Source of the DNA: Helicoverpa zea
Lineage: Eukaryota > Arthropoda > Insecta > Lepidoptera > Noctuidae
DNA: 64,000 nt
Direction of reading: 5' to 3'
Assembly: GCF_022581195.2 (NCBI RefSeq)
Contig: NC_061480.1
Span: 62,001 to 126,000, forward strand
Positions 53,084 through 62,204 of the stretch are shown in pieces. Position 1 is the stretch's first letter; each line of letters starts with the position of its first letter. A model generated the notes under the pieces. That model made no database searches and had not been told where the DNA came from. It saw nothing but the letters and a program-made list of their open reading frames with translations. The translations under genes were made by a program, and so were the position numbers.

Positions 53084-53286
53084 TTATAAATATTGGTTAA
53101 TGAAAATTCGATGTCTCAATATGTTCGTAAAAGTGGTGACTGTGTTTATGTTGCACTTCTTCTTCTGACCCTCCGGCGGGGGAGCGGTGGACACGATCCC
53201 TCTCAGGTAGAAACGCTCAGACCCGTGCTCGATTTCGGGGAAGACCAGTCCTCCTCCGCTGTCACCTGTACATACTGCCGTCTTCC
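53084..53286 (-). CDS. Trypsin-like serine protease, C-terminal exon
   Basis: On the minus strand a TTCTTTTCCTAG acceptor ends at 53287 and the exon runs from 53286 to the stop at 53084. It begins with the last two bases of a codon, then CTGDSGGGLVF, the catalytic-serine motif of chymotrypsin-fold (S1) proteases, followed by LRGIVSTAPP, the substrate-pocket strand seen after the serine in insect proteases, and a C-terminal TFTNILRHRIF helix segment. An extracellular enzyme of digestion or haemolymph cascades is likely; which one cannot be told. The histidine and aspartate exons must lie beyond the ~10.7 kb of LINE sequence to the right. No stop or frame error is seen in the exon. Confidence 0.75.
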
Positions 53287-53304
53287 CTAGGAAAAGAATA
53301 GAAG

Positions 53305-53945
53305 TAGTCGTGTTAGAAAATCTAATGAGGATGATTTTAATACTGTACCTAGCGAAATACAGGCCTATTTCGCTAGGTACAGTCATTGGCAAGGTGCTGG
53401 ATAGTCTGCTTGAGAAGCAACTAAATAGACACATCAAATTAAATGATGGGCAGTTTGGTTTCAGACCCCAACTGTCCACTGAAAGTGCAATCTTGTGTCT
53501 CAAGCAGACTGTCCGGACTACCGTCTACACGGACAGGAGAACACCGGTGCATGGTTGTTTTCTTGATCTGTCAAAAGCCTTTGACCTGGTAAATTATGAC
53601 ATCTTGTGGCAAAAGTTGTCGGATGACACAGACTTACCCGCTGAGTTAATTAATGTTTTCCAACATTGGTATAAGAACCAGAAAAATTATGTTAAGTGGG
53701 CGGATACTAAATCTGAGACTTATAGTCTGGAATGTGGAGTTAGGCAGGGGGGGATAACTTCACCTACTCTGTTTAATCTTTACATAGATCGTTTGGTGGG
53801 GGAGCTGAGCAGCACCATGGTTGGGTGCTCGATTGATGGCAAGATGCTAAACAATATTAGTTACGCTGCTGACATGGTACTGCTCAGCCCATCCATCTGT
53901 GGTCTGAGGAAATTGCTGGCTATCTGCGAGAGATATGCGGAGGCC
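53305..53945 (+). pseudogene. CR1-like LINE reverse transcriptase fragment
   Basis: About 205 codons of an RT: YRPISLGTVIGKVLDSLL, GQFGFRPQLSTESAI, FLDLSKAFDLVNYD, GVRQGGITSPTLFNLYID, and SYAADMVLLSP. The catalytic YADD reads YAAD, so the enzyme would be dead. Its 5' edge sits at a 40-bp hairpin (53343-53382) about 60 bp from the protease splice acceptor, and its 3' edge is cut by the R1-like element A. The rest of this RT should continue right of the window. Confidence 0.8.
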
Positions 53946-54200
53946 TTTTTTTTTTTTTTTTTTTTTGTTGTCGCTGGGTAAAAAATGCTATTACGCATGC
54001 CCTTCCCGTCGGGGGACGGGAGAGGGGTATGTGGGACTCCCCGGTAACGACGTTCCCGGTATACCCACTAAAAAGGCCCAGCGGCACTCCGACCTCGCCT
54101 GAGTGGAGGGGGTCTGGGAATCTAGTGCATCCAGTCCCCCACCGGCGATTGCCCGCCTCACGGCAGGCCCCTCATGCCTCCCCCTAGTGGGGAGGGGTCC

Positions 54201-55797
54201 CTATGATGGCCGGAGCACAAGGGGCGATCCTTGTAATGCAGGCGGTGGCACCCCCGCGCCTGTCGCCCGCTGATCACCCCCCGGGGCGGATGGGGACGGA
54301 CGTTGTGTTCGCCGTCTTCCACCCCTTTTTCGTCTGCGGAGCGGCGCTGCAAGAGGGTCGTTCTCCCGCAAGCGCTCTGCCGCCTCCTTCTGTGACATGA
54401 CGTCCTCACAGAAGGAGGCTACCGCGTCCCATGCCTCCTCACTTCCCAGCATGGCACCAATCACACTGGGGAGCGAGAGGTCATTCCCGACCACTGCCAC
54501 CAGGGTGCGGCGGGGTTCAGTCCACGATGGGCACACCTGTAGTGTGTGCTCTGCTGTATCCACCTCGGCTTCACAATGGTGGCACTTTGGGGTCTCCTCC
54601 CTCCCAATCCGGTGCAGGTACGCTCCAAAGCAGCCATGCCCGGACAGCACCTGCACTAGATGCATCGAGAGGCAGCCATGCCGCCGATCGAGCCATCCAT
54701 CCAGGACAGGCCCGATGGCATCCAGCGTCCGGCGACCGAACGTTGACGAGGCAAGGTCCTCGGCCCAGTGTCGAGTGATTGCTTCCCTCGCCTCCTCACG
54801 CACTTCTTCCCGTTCGATCGGGTCCGGGTGCCGGTCTAGCGCCCTTTGCGCCGCCGTCCAGTCGTACACTCTGGCGAGCACCCAAGCCTCGAGCTCCCAA
54901 GGAGGGGCTCCCGCCAGAACGCACGCCGCCGCGAAGCTCACTGTGCGGTATGCCCTCGCCACCCGTTGTGCAATGGCCCTTTGTGGCCTTCGGATGGCAG
55001 CGGCGTTCCTCCGACCGCACAGTGAGTCTGCCCAGATTGGGGCCCCATACAGGGCCATACTCTTGAGTATGCCGGCGTATAGACGCCGGCAATGGTCGCC
55101 GGGCCTCCCGATGTTTGGGAGGAGCCATGAGAGGGCGCCCGCGGTCCTCATCAAGCGCGTCGACAAGCCACTGAAGTGTGCGCTGAAGCGCCACTTGCTA
55201 TCGAGGACTATGCCCAGATATTTCATCTGGGGCTGTACCCCAATGCGGACACCCTCCACATGTATATGAGCGTCGGGCGGTTGGTGCTGCCGAGGCCCAT
55301 GGAAAAACACGGCTTCGGTCTTTTGCAGCGCCACCGTCAGCCCTAGGCGGGAGATTCTGTCCACCACTAGTGAACCGCCCGCCGAGGCCAAGCTGGCGGC
55401 CTCTCCAAAATTTCTCCCCCGGGCAATCAGAAGGGTGTCGTCTGCATAGCAAATGACAGACGTGCCACGGGGGAGGTTGCCCCGCAAAAGCCAGTCGAAT
55501 CCAATGTTCAACAGGAGCGGCCCTAGAACAGAACCCTGTGGGACACCGGACTCGACGCCGTAACGTCGGAGCTGGCCCGTCTTGTCCACAAGGAGGACTG
55601 TGCGGTCCCTCAGGTAGTCCGCCAAAAGTCCCCGCAAATACGGAGGCACCCCGTGGAAGCGGAGGGCCTCCAGTATGGTGGAGTGGGGAATGGAGTTGAA
55701 GGCGTTGGCTATGTCGAATGACACAGCCAACAGTCCGTCTCCCGCATCCATCGCCTCCCTCACCTGGTCTTTTAGTCGGGACAGGGCGTCAACTGTC
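54201..55797 (-). CDS. Element A ORF2, C-terminal part
   Basis: Continues the frame of 62204-60563 after removal of element B and one 14-bp duplicate. The total would be 1074 residues, the usual length for R1-clade ORF2. This part carries RT motifs SFDIANAFNSIP, GVPQGSVLGPLL and the catalytic YADD, the thumb KYLGIVLDSKWRFSAHF, and a C-terminal zinc finger (CHHCEAEVDTAEHTLQVC). It ends at TAG 54203-54201. Open minus-strand codons above 55797 belong to element B read backwards and are not part of this gene. Confidence 0.88.
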
Positions 55798-55861
55798 TCC
55801 CGCACCGGGACCGACAAGCGCGCACACCGACGATGAGGTCGAGCGCATTGTTCGGCTCTGC

Positions 55862-57076
55862 ATGCTCCAGTGCGGGAGCATGATGAACGCTCGCATCGAG
55901 GCCATCTCTCGGCGCCTTCCGCAGGAGCCAATCCTCCGGCCGACATTAGCGGCGGACAAACGGAGGACGGAGGAGCCGCCGAGACCTGCGCCTCAAAAGG
56001 GGAAGCCCGCGGAGGGTGTTGAAAAGCCCGTGGAGGGAACCCCGTCGAGTGTTCAGCCCACGACTGCCGGGTCCAAGGGTGAGACCTGGGCGAAAGTCGT
56101 GGGCCGCAAGAAGGCCCGCAAAGCCGCCAAAAAGGCCGCGGCACCAGCAGCAGCGCGCGCCGCAGTTGCGCAGCCTGCGCGACGGACTGCCAAAAAGACC
56201 GGCGGTCGCAATGCGCCGGCGATACGTGCGCCTCGTTCTGAGGCTGTTACGCTAACGCTCCAGCCCGGAGCTGCGGAGCGCGGCGTTACGTACCAGTCGG
56301 TGATTGCCGAGGCCAAGGCCAAGATAAAATTGGCAGATCTTGGCCTCCAGTCCGTCACCCTCAGGCAGGCTGCCACGGGTGCGCGGCTGTTTGAGGTGGC
56401 TGGTGCTGCGAGCGACAGCGTCGAGAAGGCGGACGCTCTGGCCGCCAAAATGAAGGAGGTCCTCAACCCAGAGGACGTCCGGGTCTCCAGGCCAATGAAA
56501 ACCGCAGAAGTGCGGATTGCTGGCCTGGACGACTCCGTGACCTCTGAGGAGGTGGCGGCGGCCGTTGCTCGTGGCGGAGAGTGTCCGCCGGACAAGGTGC
56601 GGGCCGGCGACATACGCGTTGACGCTACCGGACTCGGCGTAGTCTGGGTTCGGTGCCCTGTAGCGTCGGCGAAAAAGATCGCCGATAGTGGCAGATTGCT
56701 GGTTGGCTGGGTTGCAGCGAGGGTGAAACTCCTGCAGCCCCGGGCTTTGCGGTGCTTCCGGTGCCTGGAGAAGGGGCACGTCCGGGCAAAATGCACCGCC
56801 GAGATTGACCGCAGCGACCTCTGTTATCGTTGCGGTCAGCCCGGCCACAAGGCGGCCCAGTGTTCCGCGGCGCCAAACTGCTGCTTGTGTTCGGCTGTGG
56901 GGAAGCCAGCGGGACACAAAGTGGGCGGAGGGGCCTGTGGCGCGCCTGCCAGCAAGGCCAAGAAAAAGAAGAGGAGCTCTAAGCCTGCCGGGGAAACCTC
57001 GCCACCCCCGCAGGCCAGTAGCTCCGCGGCCGACTCCCGGCCCAGGACCGTTGCCGAGGGAATGGAGTGTCAATAA
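55862..57076 (+). CDS. Element B ORF1, N-terminally truncated
   Basis: The frame is open from the element's first bases; the first ATG is 55862, giving 404 residues. Sequence from RIEAISRRLPQEPILRP onward parallels residues ~205 onward of element A ORF1. A lysine/alanine-rich basic stretch (about 90-130) is followed by a conserved central domain and three CCHC knuckles (about 299-350: CFRCLEKGHVRAKC, CYRCGQPGHKAAQC, CCLCSAVGKPAGH). It lacks the N-terminal region and any promoter, so expression would need outside transcription. Confidence 0.8.
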   Translation: MLQCGSMMNARIEAISRRLPQEPILRPTLAADKRRTEEPPRPAPQKGKPAEGVEKPVEGTPSSVQPTTAGSKGETWAKVVGRKKARKAAKKAAAPAAARAAVAQPARRTAKKTGGRNAPAIRAPRSEAVTLTLQPGAAERGVTYQSVIAEAKAKIKLADLGLQSVTLRQAATGARLFEVAGAASDSVEKADALAAKMKEVLNPEDVRVSRPMKTAEVRIAGLDDSVTSEEVAAAVARGGECPPDKVRAGDIRVDATGLGVVWVRCPVASAKKIADSGRLLVGWVAARVKLLQPRALRCFRCLEKGHVRAKCTAEIDRSDLCYRCGQPGHKAAQCSAAPNCCLCSAVGKPAGHKVGGGACGAPASKAKKKKRSSKPAGETSPPPQASSSAADSRPRTVAEGMECQ

Positions 57077-60000
57077 TAGGGCACCTCCATTTCCTCCAGG
57101 GCAACATCAACCACTGTGCCAGAGCTCAGGATCTTCTCCTCCAGAGCATGGCAGAGTGGTCGATTGACGTGGCTGTGGTCGCCGAGCCGTACTTCATCCC
57201 CGCCCGTGACAACTGGCTGGGGTGCGCTGACGGTTTGGTGGCCATTATTGGCGGGACTCTGACCGACCCGTCTCGGGGCCGTGGCTGGGTTGCTGCGGTC
57301 TCGGGCGGCATCGTCATTGTGGGGGCGTATTTCTCCCCCAACAAGAGTCTCGCCGACTTCGAGGGTTTCCTTGTCGAGTTGGGCGCCGTCGTAGGCCGCC
57401 ATCACCCTCGCCCCGTTCTGGTGCTCGGGGATCTCAACGCCAAGTCATCGGCGTGGGGATCTCCGGTCACTGACCCTCGGGGCGAGGTGCTGGAAGAGTG
57501 GGCGGTGACGACCGGTCTGGTCGTCCTGAATCGGGGCTCGGAATACACGTGCGTGCGGCAGCGGGGCGGGTCGATAGTGGACGTCTCGTTCGCTAGCCCC
57601 TCTGTCGCCAGCCGAGTCCGCGACTGGCGTGTCGCCGTGGAGGTGGAGACGCTGTCGGACCACAGGTATATCCGGTTCGACGTCTCTGCCCAGACCGCGA
57701 GCGGCCGCCATCCAACAGCCCCGATCAACGACGGCCCGCGCTGGGCGCTTAAGTGCATCGACAAGGAACTGCTCGAGGAAGCTGCCTTAGTCCAGTCCTG
57801 GATTTGGGAGTCGGCGACGGACGGCCCCGTCGACGTCGAAGCGGTGGCGCTGCGGTTTCGCGGGGCGATGACGCAGATCTGCGACGCGTCCATGCCCCGC
57901 GTCCGCCAACAGTCCGCAAGGCGCCAGGTGTACTGGTGGACCGCCGAGATTGCGCAGTTGCGCATCGCGTGCGTTGCGGCTCGCCGCCAGTACACACGAT
58001 ACCGGAGACGACGTCGACGGGTTTCCGCCGAGGAGGACGCGCTGTATGAGGTGTACAGCGCGTCCAGGGAGACTCTGTGGCTGGCCATCGGCGATTCTAA
58101 GTCGCGTGCCAGGGAGGAGCTGCTGGGGTCCCTGGATCGGGATCCGTGGGGCCGCCCCTACCGTTGGGTACGGGGCAAGCTGCGTGCATGGGCGCCTCCA
58201 CTGGTGCAGAGCATGCAGCCCCAGCTGCTAGGGGCGGTCGTATTGGCGCTCTTCCCTGAGCGAGCGGGACACGTTCCCCCGACGATGGCTTCACCCTCGG
58301 CCACAGACTCTCCCGAAGAGGAGAGCACCGATGTCCCCGAGGTGACGCAAGCAGAGACGAGAGCGGCCGTGTCGCGGCTCCGGGCTAAGAACACGGCGCC
58401 CGGACCCGACGGAGTTCCTGGCCGAGCTCTCGTCCTGGCTCTGAAGGAGCTAGAGCCCCAGCTGAGAGGGCTCTTCACGGCATGTCTCGAGCAGGGTCAG
58501 TTTCCCAGTGTGTGGAAGGAGGGGAGGCTGGTCCTGCTCAGGAAGGAGGGGCGCCCCGCGGACTCGCCGTCCGCGTACCGGCCCATAGTGCTGCTCGACG
58601 AGGCGGGCAAACTCTTTGAGCGTGTCATCGCAGATCGCCTCGTCAGCCACTTGTGCAGAGAGGGGCCGGACCTGGACGACAACCAGTTTGGTTTTCGTCG
58701 CGGGCGCTCCACCGTAGACGCCATAATGCGCGTGAGAGCCCTGGCGGAGGAGACGGTGTCCCAGGGTGGGGTGGTGTTGGCGGTGTCTTTAGACATCTCC
58801 AACGCGTTCAACACCCTGCCCTGGAGCTGTATTCGGGAGGCACTGAGATATCACCGCGTGCCTCCCTACCTCCGTCGCACAGTAGGGGCCTACCTAGAAG
58901 GTAGATGCGTCACATATCGGGGACATGACGGTGCCGGTCGGCACCTCATGACGTGCGGTGTTCCACAGGGATCGGTGCTGGGGCCGCTCCTGTGGAACAT
59001 CGGTTACGATTGGGTGCTGAGAGGCGAACTCCCGTCGGGCGCCGACTTGACGTGTTATGCGGACGACACGCTTGTCACCGCCCGGGGGAGCTCGCACAGG
59101 GAAGCAGCGTTGATAGCCACGGCTGCGGTGTCACAGGTGGTGAACCGCATCCGGCGCCTGGGCCTGGAGGTGGCCCTCAACAAGTCGGAGGCCATGGTGT
59201 TTCATGGCCCCCGACGCGCGCCGCCGTCGGGATCACACATCGTGGTCGGTGGAGCCCGGATAGCTGTCGAGTCCACCATGAAGTATCTGGGATTGGTGCT
59301 CGACAGCCGATGGGAATTCGGCCCCCACTTCCGGCGGCTGGTGCCCAAGCTGATGGGTGCAGCGGGCGCGCTGTCAACGTTGCTTCCTAACATGGGGGGC
59401 CCGAGCGCCGCCTGTAGGCGGTTGTACGTGGGAATCGTGCGGTCCATGGCCCTATATGGGGCCCCTGTGTGGGCGATGGACCTGGCGGCCAGCACTCTAG
59501 CCATTCTGCGCAGACCGCAGAGGGCGATGGCCGTCAGAGTCGTCCGCGGGTATCGCACGATTTCCTACGAGGCGGCTTGCGTCCTGGCCGGATCCCCGCC
59601 CTGGGACCTAGAGGCTAAAGTACTCGCGTCGCTGTATCGGTGGCGCGAGGAAGAGCGGGCACGGGACTCGAGGCCGGTGCAGCGGCAGATAGCGCAGCGC
59701 CGAGCAGAGCTCCGTCAGGTCTTGGTGGCGGAATGGCGGCAGAGGCTTCTGCGCCCTACCGCCGGCCTCGCCACCGTCGAGGCGATCCGGCCAGTGCTCG
59801 ACGACTGGCTCGGGAGAAGGCACGGCTCCCTGTCGTTCAGGGTGACGCAGGTGCTGTCGGGGCACGGCTGCTTCGGCAAGTACCTGTGTCGCATAGGCAG
59901 GGAGCCGGACGCTCGGTGCCACCACTGCGTCCATGGCGGGGAGGACACGGCGCAACACACGTTCGTTCAGTGTGTTGCTTGGGAGGAGCAGCGCCGTGTC

Positions 60001-60222
60001 CTCACAAATGAAGTAGGAGGCGATCTGTCGCTGCCGGCCGTGGTACGGAAGATGGTCGGCAGCGCAGAGTCGTGGGACGCAGTGGTGTCCTTCTGCGAGG
60101 ACGTGATGTCGCAGAAGGAAGCTGCGGAACGGGAGAGGGAGATTTCAACTACCGATCCCGCCCGCAGCAGGCGCTCCGGGCGCCGGAGGAGGGCAGACAA
60201 CGCCCTCTTCCGCCCCCCATGA
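57076..60222 (+). CDS. Element B ORF2: endonuclease/reverse transcriptase, start codon AUA
   Basis: An open frame of about 1048 codons with no lesion inside. It overlaps the ORF1 stop as TAATA, where element A has TGATG, so the start appears lost by one substitution; the next in-frame ATG (57148) would remove the first endonuclease motif QGNINHC. Visible: AEPYFIP, LGDLNAKSSAWGS (about 120), LSDHRYIRF, RT motifs YRPIVLLDEAGKLFERV, FGFRRGRSTVDAIM, SLDISNAFNTLPW, GVPQGSVLGPLL, catalytic YADD (about 660), and the C-terminal finger CHHCVHGGEDTAQHTFVQC (about 950). Typical of the R1 clade. Confidence 0.9.
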   Translation: MGHLHFLQGNINHCARAQDLLLQSMAEWSIDVAVVAEPYFIPARDNWLGCADGLVAIIGGTLTDPSRGRGWVAAVSGGIVIVGAYFSPNKSLADFEGFLVELGAVVGRHHPRPVLVLGDLNAKSSAWGSPVTDPRGEVLEEWAVTTGLVVLNRGSEYTCVRQRGGSIVDVSFASPSVASRVRDWRVAVEVETLSDHRYIRFDVSAQTASGRHPTAPINDGPRWALKCIDKELLEEAALVQSWIWESATDGPVDVEAVALRFRGAMTQICDASMPRVRQQSARRQVYWWTAEIAQLRIACVAARRQYTRYRRRRRRVSAEEDALYEVYSASRETLWLAIGDSKSRAREELLGSLDRDPWGRPYRWVRGKLRAWAPPLVQSMQPQLLGAVVLALFPERAGHVPPTMASPSATDSPEEESTDVPEVTQAETRAAVSRLRAKNTAPGPDGVPGRALVLALKELEPQLRGLFTACLEQGQFPSVWKEGRLVLLRKEGRPADSPSAYRPIVLLDEAGKLFERVIADRLVSHLCREGPDLDDNQFGFRRGRSTVDAIMRVRALAEETVSQGGVVLAVSLDISNAFNTLPWSCIREALRYHRVPPYLRRTVGAYLEGRCVTYRGHDGAGRHLMTCGVPQGSVLGPLLWNIGYDWVLRGELPSGADLTCYADDTLVTARGSSHREAALIATAAVSQVVNRIRRLGLEVALNKSEAMVFHGPRRAPPSGSHIVVGGARIAVESTMKYLGLVLDSRWEFGPHFRRLVPKLMGAAGALSTLLPNMGGPSAACRRLYVGIVRSMALYGAPVWAMDLAASTLAILRRPQRAMAVRVVRGYRTISYEAACVLAGSPPWDLEAKVLASLYRWREEERARDSRPVQRQIAQRRAELRQVLVAEWRQRLLRPTAGLATVEAIRPVLDDWLGRRHGSLSFRVTQVLSGHGCFGKYLCRIGREPDARCHHCVHGGEDTAQHTFVQCVAWEEQRRVLTNEVGGDLSLPAVVRKMVGSAESWDAVVSFCEDVMSQKEAAEREREISTTDPARSRRSGRRRRADNALFRPP

Positions 60223-60533
60223 ACGGGTCCAGGGGCGAAGGACTTGGGGAAGTCCCCGCCCCCTATTCAACGGACCCGAGGCGGAGGCGCGCGCGGGTGT
60301 CGACGCGCGCCTCTGAGGCGTTGCACGGGGGAGTTTAACACCTCACTCCCCCGTGCCCGAGGCGAGGCCCGCAAGGCGGGCCAGCACCAGTGCGGGGCTG
60401 CGGAAGAATTTGGATTCCCGCGGCCCCGCGCCCACGTGTAAGGAGGACACAGGGGGGTTTTAGCCGGTAGGAGTCCGGCACACCCCTCCGCCTCTCCCCA
60501 GGCGGAGGAAGTCCATGAGGATTTCCCCCCGAG

Positions 60534-60562
<29 letters not shown>

Positions 60563-60566
<4 letters not shown>

Positions 60567-62204
60567 GTCAACTGTCGAACGCTCAGCTCGAAAACCGAAC
60601 TGAGCGTCCGCTAGATCCGGGCCGATTGTGCTCAGATGTCTGTTGATTCGGGCGGTGAGGATCCTCTCGAACATTTTGCCGACCTCATCCAGTAAAACGA
60701 TGGGTCGGTATGCCGATGGAGAGTCCACCGGCCGCCCTTCCTTCCGAAGAAGGCACAATTGGCCCTCCTTCCATGGTTTCGGGAACCTCTCACACGTCAG
60801 GCACGCACTGAAGAGGTCCCGAAACCTTTCTCCCATCTGGGATGTGGCGATGGCCACCACCTTTGCGGGGACGCCATCCGGACCTGGGGCCGTCTTTTTA
60901 CCCCTGAGGCAGGAAACTGCCCTTTCTACCTCGTCCTGCGTAACCAGCGGGACCTCCTCGGCTGACGGAGCTGCACCCCGCGGGGCGCTCATCTCTGGTG
61001 GAGTGAAGTTGTCCCTGCGCGGGAACAGGGACTGGACCACCCCATCCAGCAACGATGGCTCGAGGGTCTCGGCAACTGGAGGACCGTACGGGCGCAGTTT
61101 GTTGCATGCCGCCTTGTACGGCCTCCCAAAGGGGTCAATGTCCAGACCCTCAAACATTTCCGCCCTCGCGCGATCCTGAGCTGTGCCCATTCGCGCCGTC
61201 AGCGTCGACTTGGCCTCTATGTAGGCTGCATAGAGGCGGTCCTCGTTGCTGAGGTCGCGAATGCGCCGCCGCCGGCTTCTTGTGTAGGCCCGCCTGGCTG
61301 CCACACAGGCAGCCCGTAGATCCCCCAACTCCTCCGACCACCAATAAACGGCACGCCTAGGAGGTGGACGACGAGACCGAGGCATGCTAGAGTTGCACAC
61401 CTCGGTCAGGGAGACCCTTAACTGGACCGCTGTGGCGTCCACATCCGGGACCACTACAGGAGGTGACAGCCAGTCCTGGACGAACGCCGCCTCCACGGCG
61501 GCTTCCCGGTCCAGGTGGGAGAGCGCCCACCGTGGGAAGTGCGACCGACCCTCCTGGGTCCCCTGGGAGCCCGGGGTGGAAACATCAAACCGCACGTATC
61601 GGTGGTCTGACAGCGTCTCCACCAGCTCCACCCGCCAGTCTACTACACAGGCCGCCAAAGAAGGGGAGGCAAAGGCGAGGTCCACGATGGAGCCCCCCTG
61701 CCGCCGCACGCAGGTGTGAACTGTCCCCCTATTCAGTAGGGACAGACCGGACGAAATGGACCAGGTTTCCACCTCTCGTCCTCGGGCATTGGTGGCTGGG
61801 TTACCCCATAACACAGATTTTGCGTTGAAGTCGCCCATGACCAACACCCGGTGCTGCACCACTCCGCTTGCCACCCTGGCGAGGACCTCGAGAAAGTTCT
61901 CGTAGTCCGTGAGAGGGCGGTTTGGAGAGAAATACACCCCTATAAGGGCTATATCCCCCCACGAGGCGGCGACGTATCCCGGTCCTCTCTCTAAGAGCGA
62001 TAGGGGAGGGGAGTCCGTGGAAGACCGCGCCACCAATGCAACCGAGCCATTGTCGTCTCCGAGCCAGTTGCCAGGGATAGAGTACGGCTCGGCGACAACC
62101 GCCACGTCCACCAACCACTCCGCAAAGGTTTGGACCAGTAGGCTCTGGGCTGCTCTGCAGTGGTTGATGTTCGCTTGAAGAACACGTCTACGATGCCCAG
62201 CCAT
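60563..62204 (-). CDS. Element A ORF2, N-terminal part
   Basis: Starts at ATG 62204-62202, which overlaps the ORF1 stop as TGATG. It encodes the AP-endonuclease (QANINHC, AEPYSIPG, GDFNAKSVLWG, LSDHRYVRF) and the first RT motifs (YRPIVLLDEVGKMFER, FGFRAERSTVDAL), where element B cuts in at 60562. R1-clade endonucleases choose the insertion site; which target this family prefers is not known from one copy. Confidence 0.88.

Larger units (their letters stand above)
55798..60562 (+). mobile_element. R1-clade LINE 'B', 5' truncated in ORF1
   Basis: Inserted in element A in opposite orientation. GGGCGTCAACTGTC (14 bp) lies at 55784-55797 and 60563-60576. A poly(A) of 29 bases ends at 60562. Compared with element A the first ~200 ORF1 codons and the 5' UTR are missing. 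The 3' UTR is 60223-60533. Confidence 0.93.

Noticed and set aside
55798..56144. Element A ORF2 extending to 56144 on the minus strand
   Set aside because: Above 55797 the open frame is element B sequence read backwards; the true N-terminal half is at 60563-62204.
56053..57073. Long minus-strand frames under element B ORF1
   Set aside because: Antisense to a GC-rich ORF with recognised zinc knuckles; no motif of their own.
60267..60562. C-terminal end of the minus-strand frame below 60563
   Set aside because: It encodes polyphenylalanine from the poly(A) of element B and then antisense B 3' UTR.
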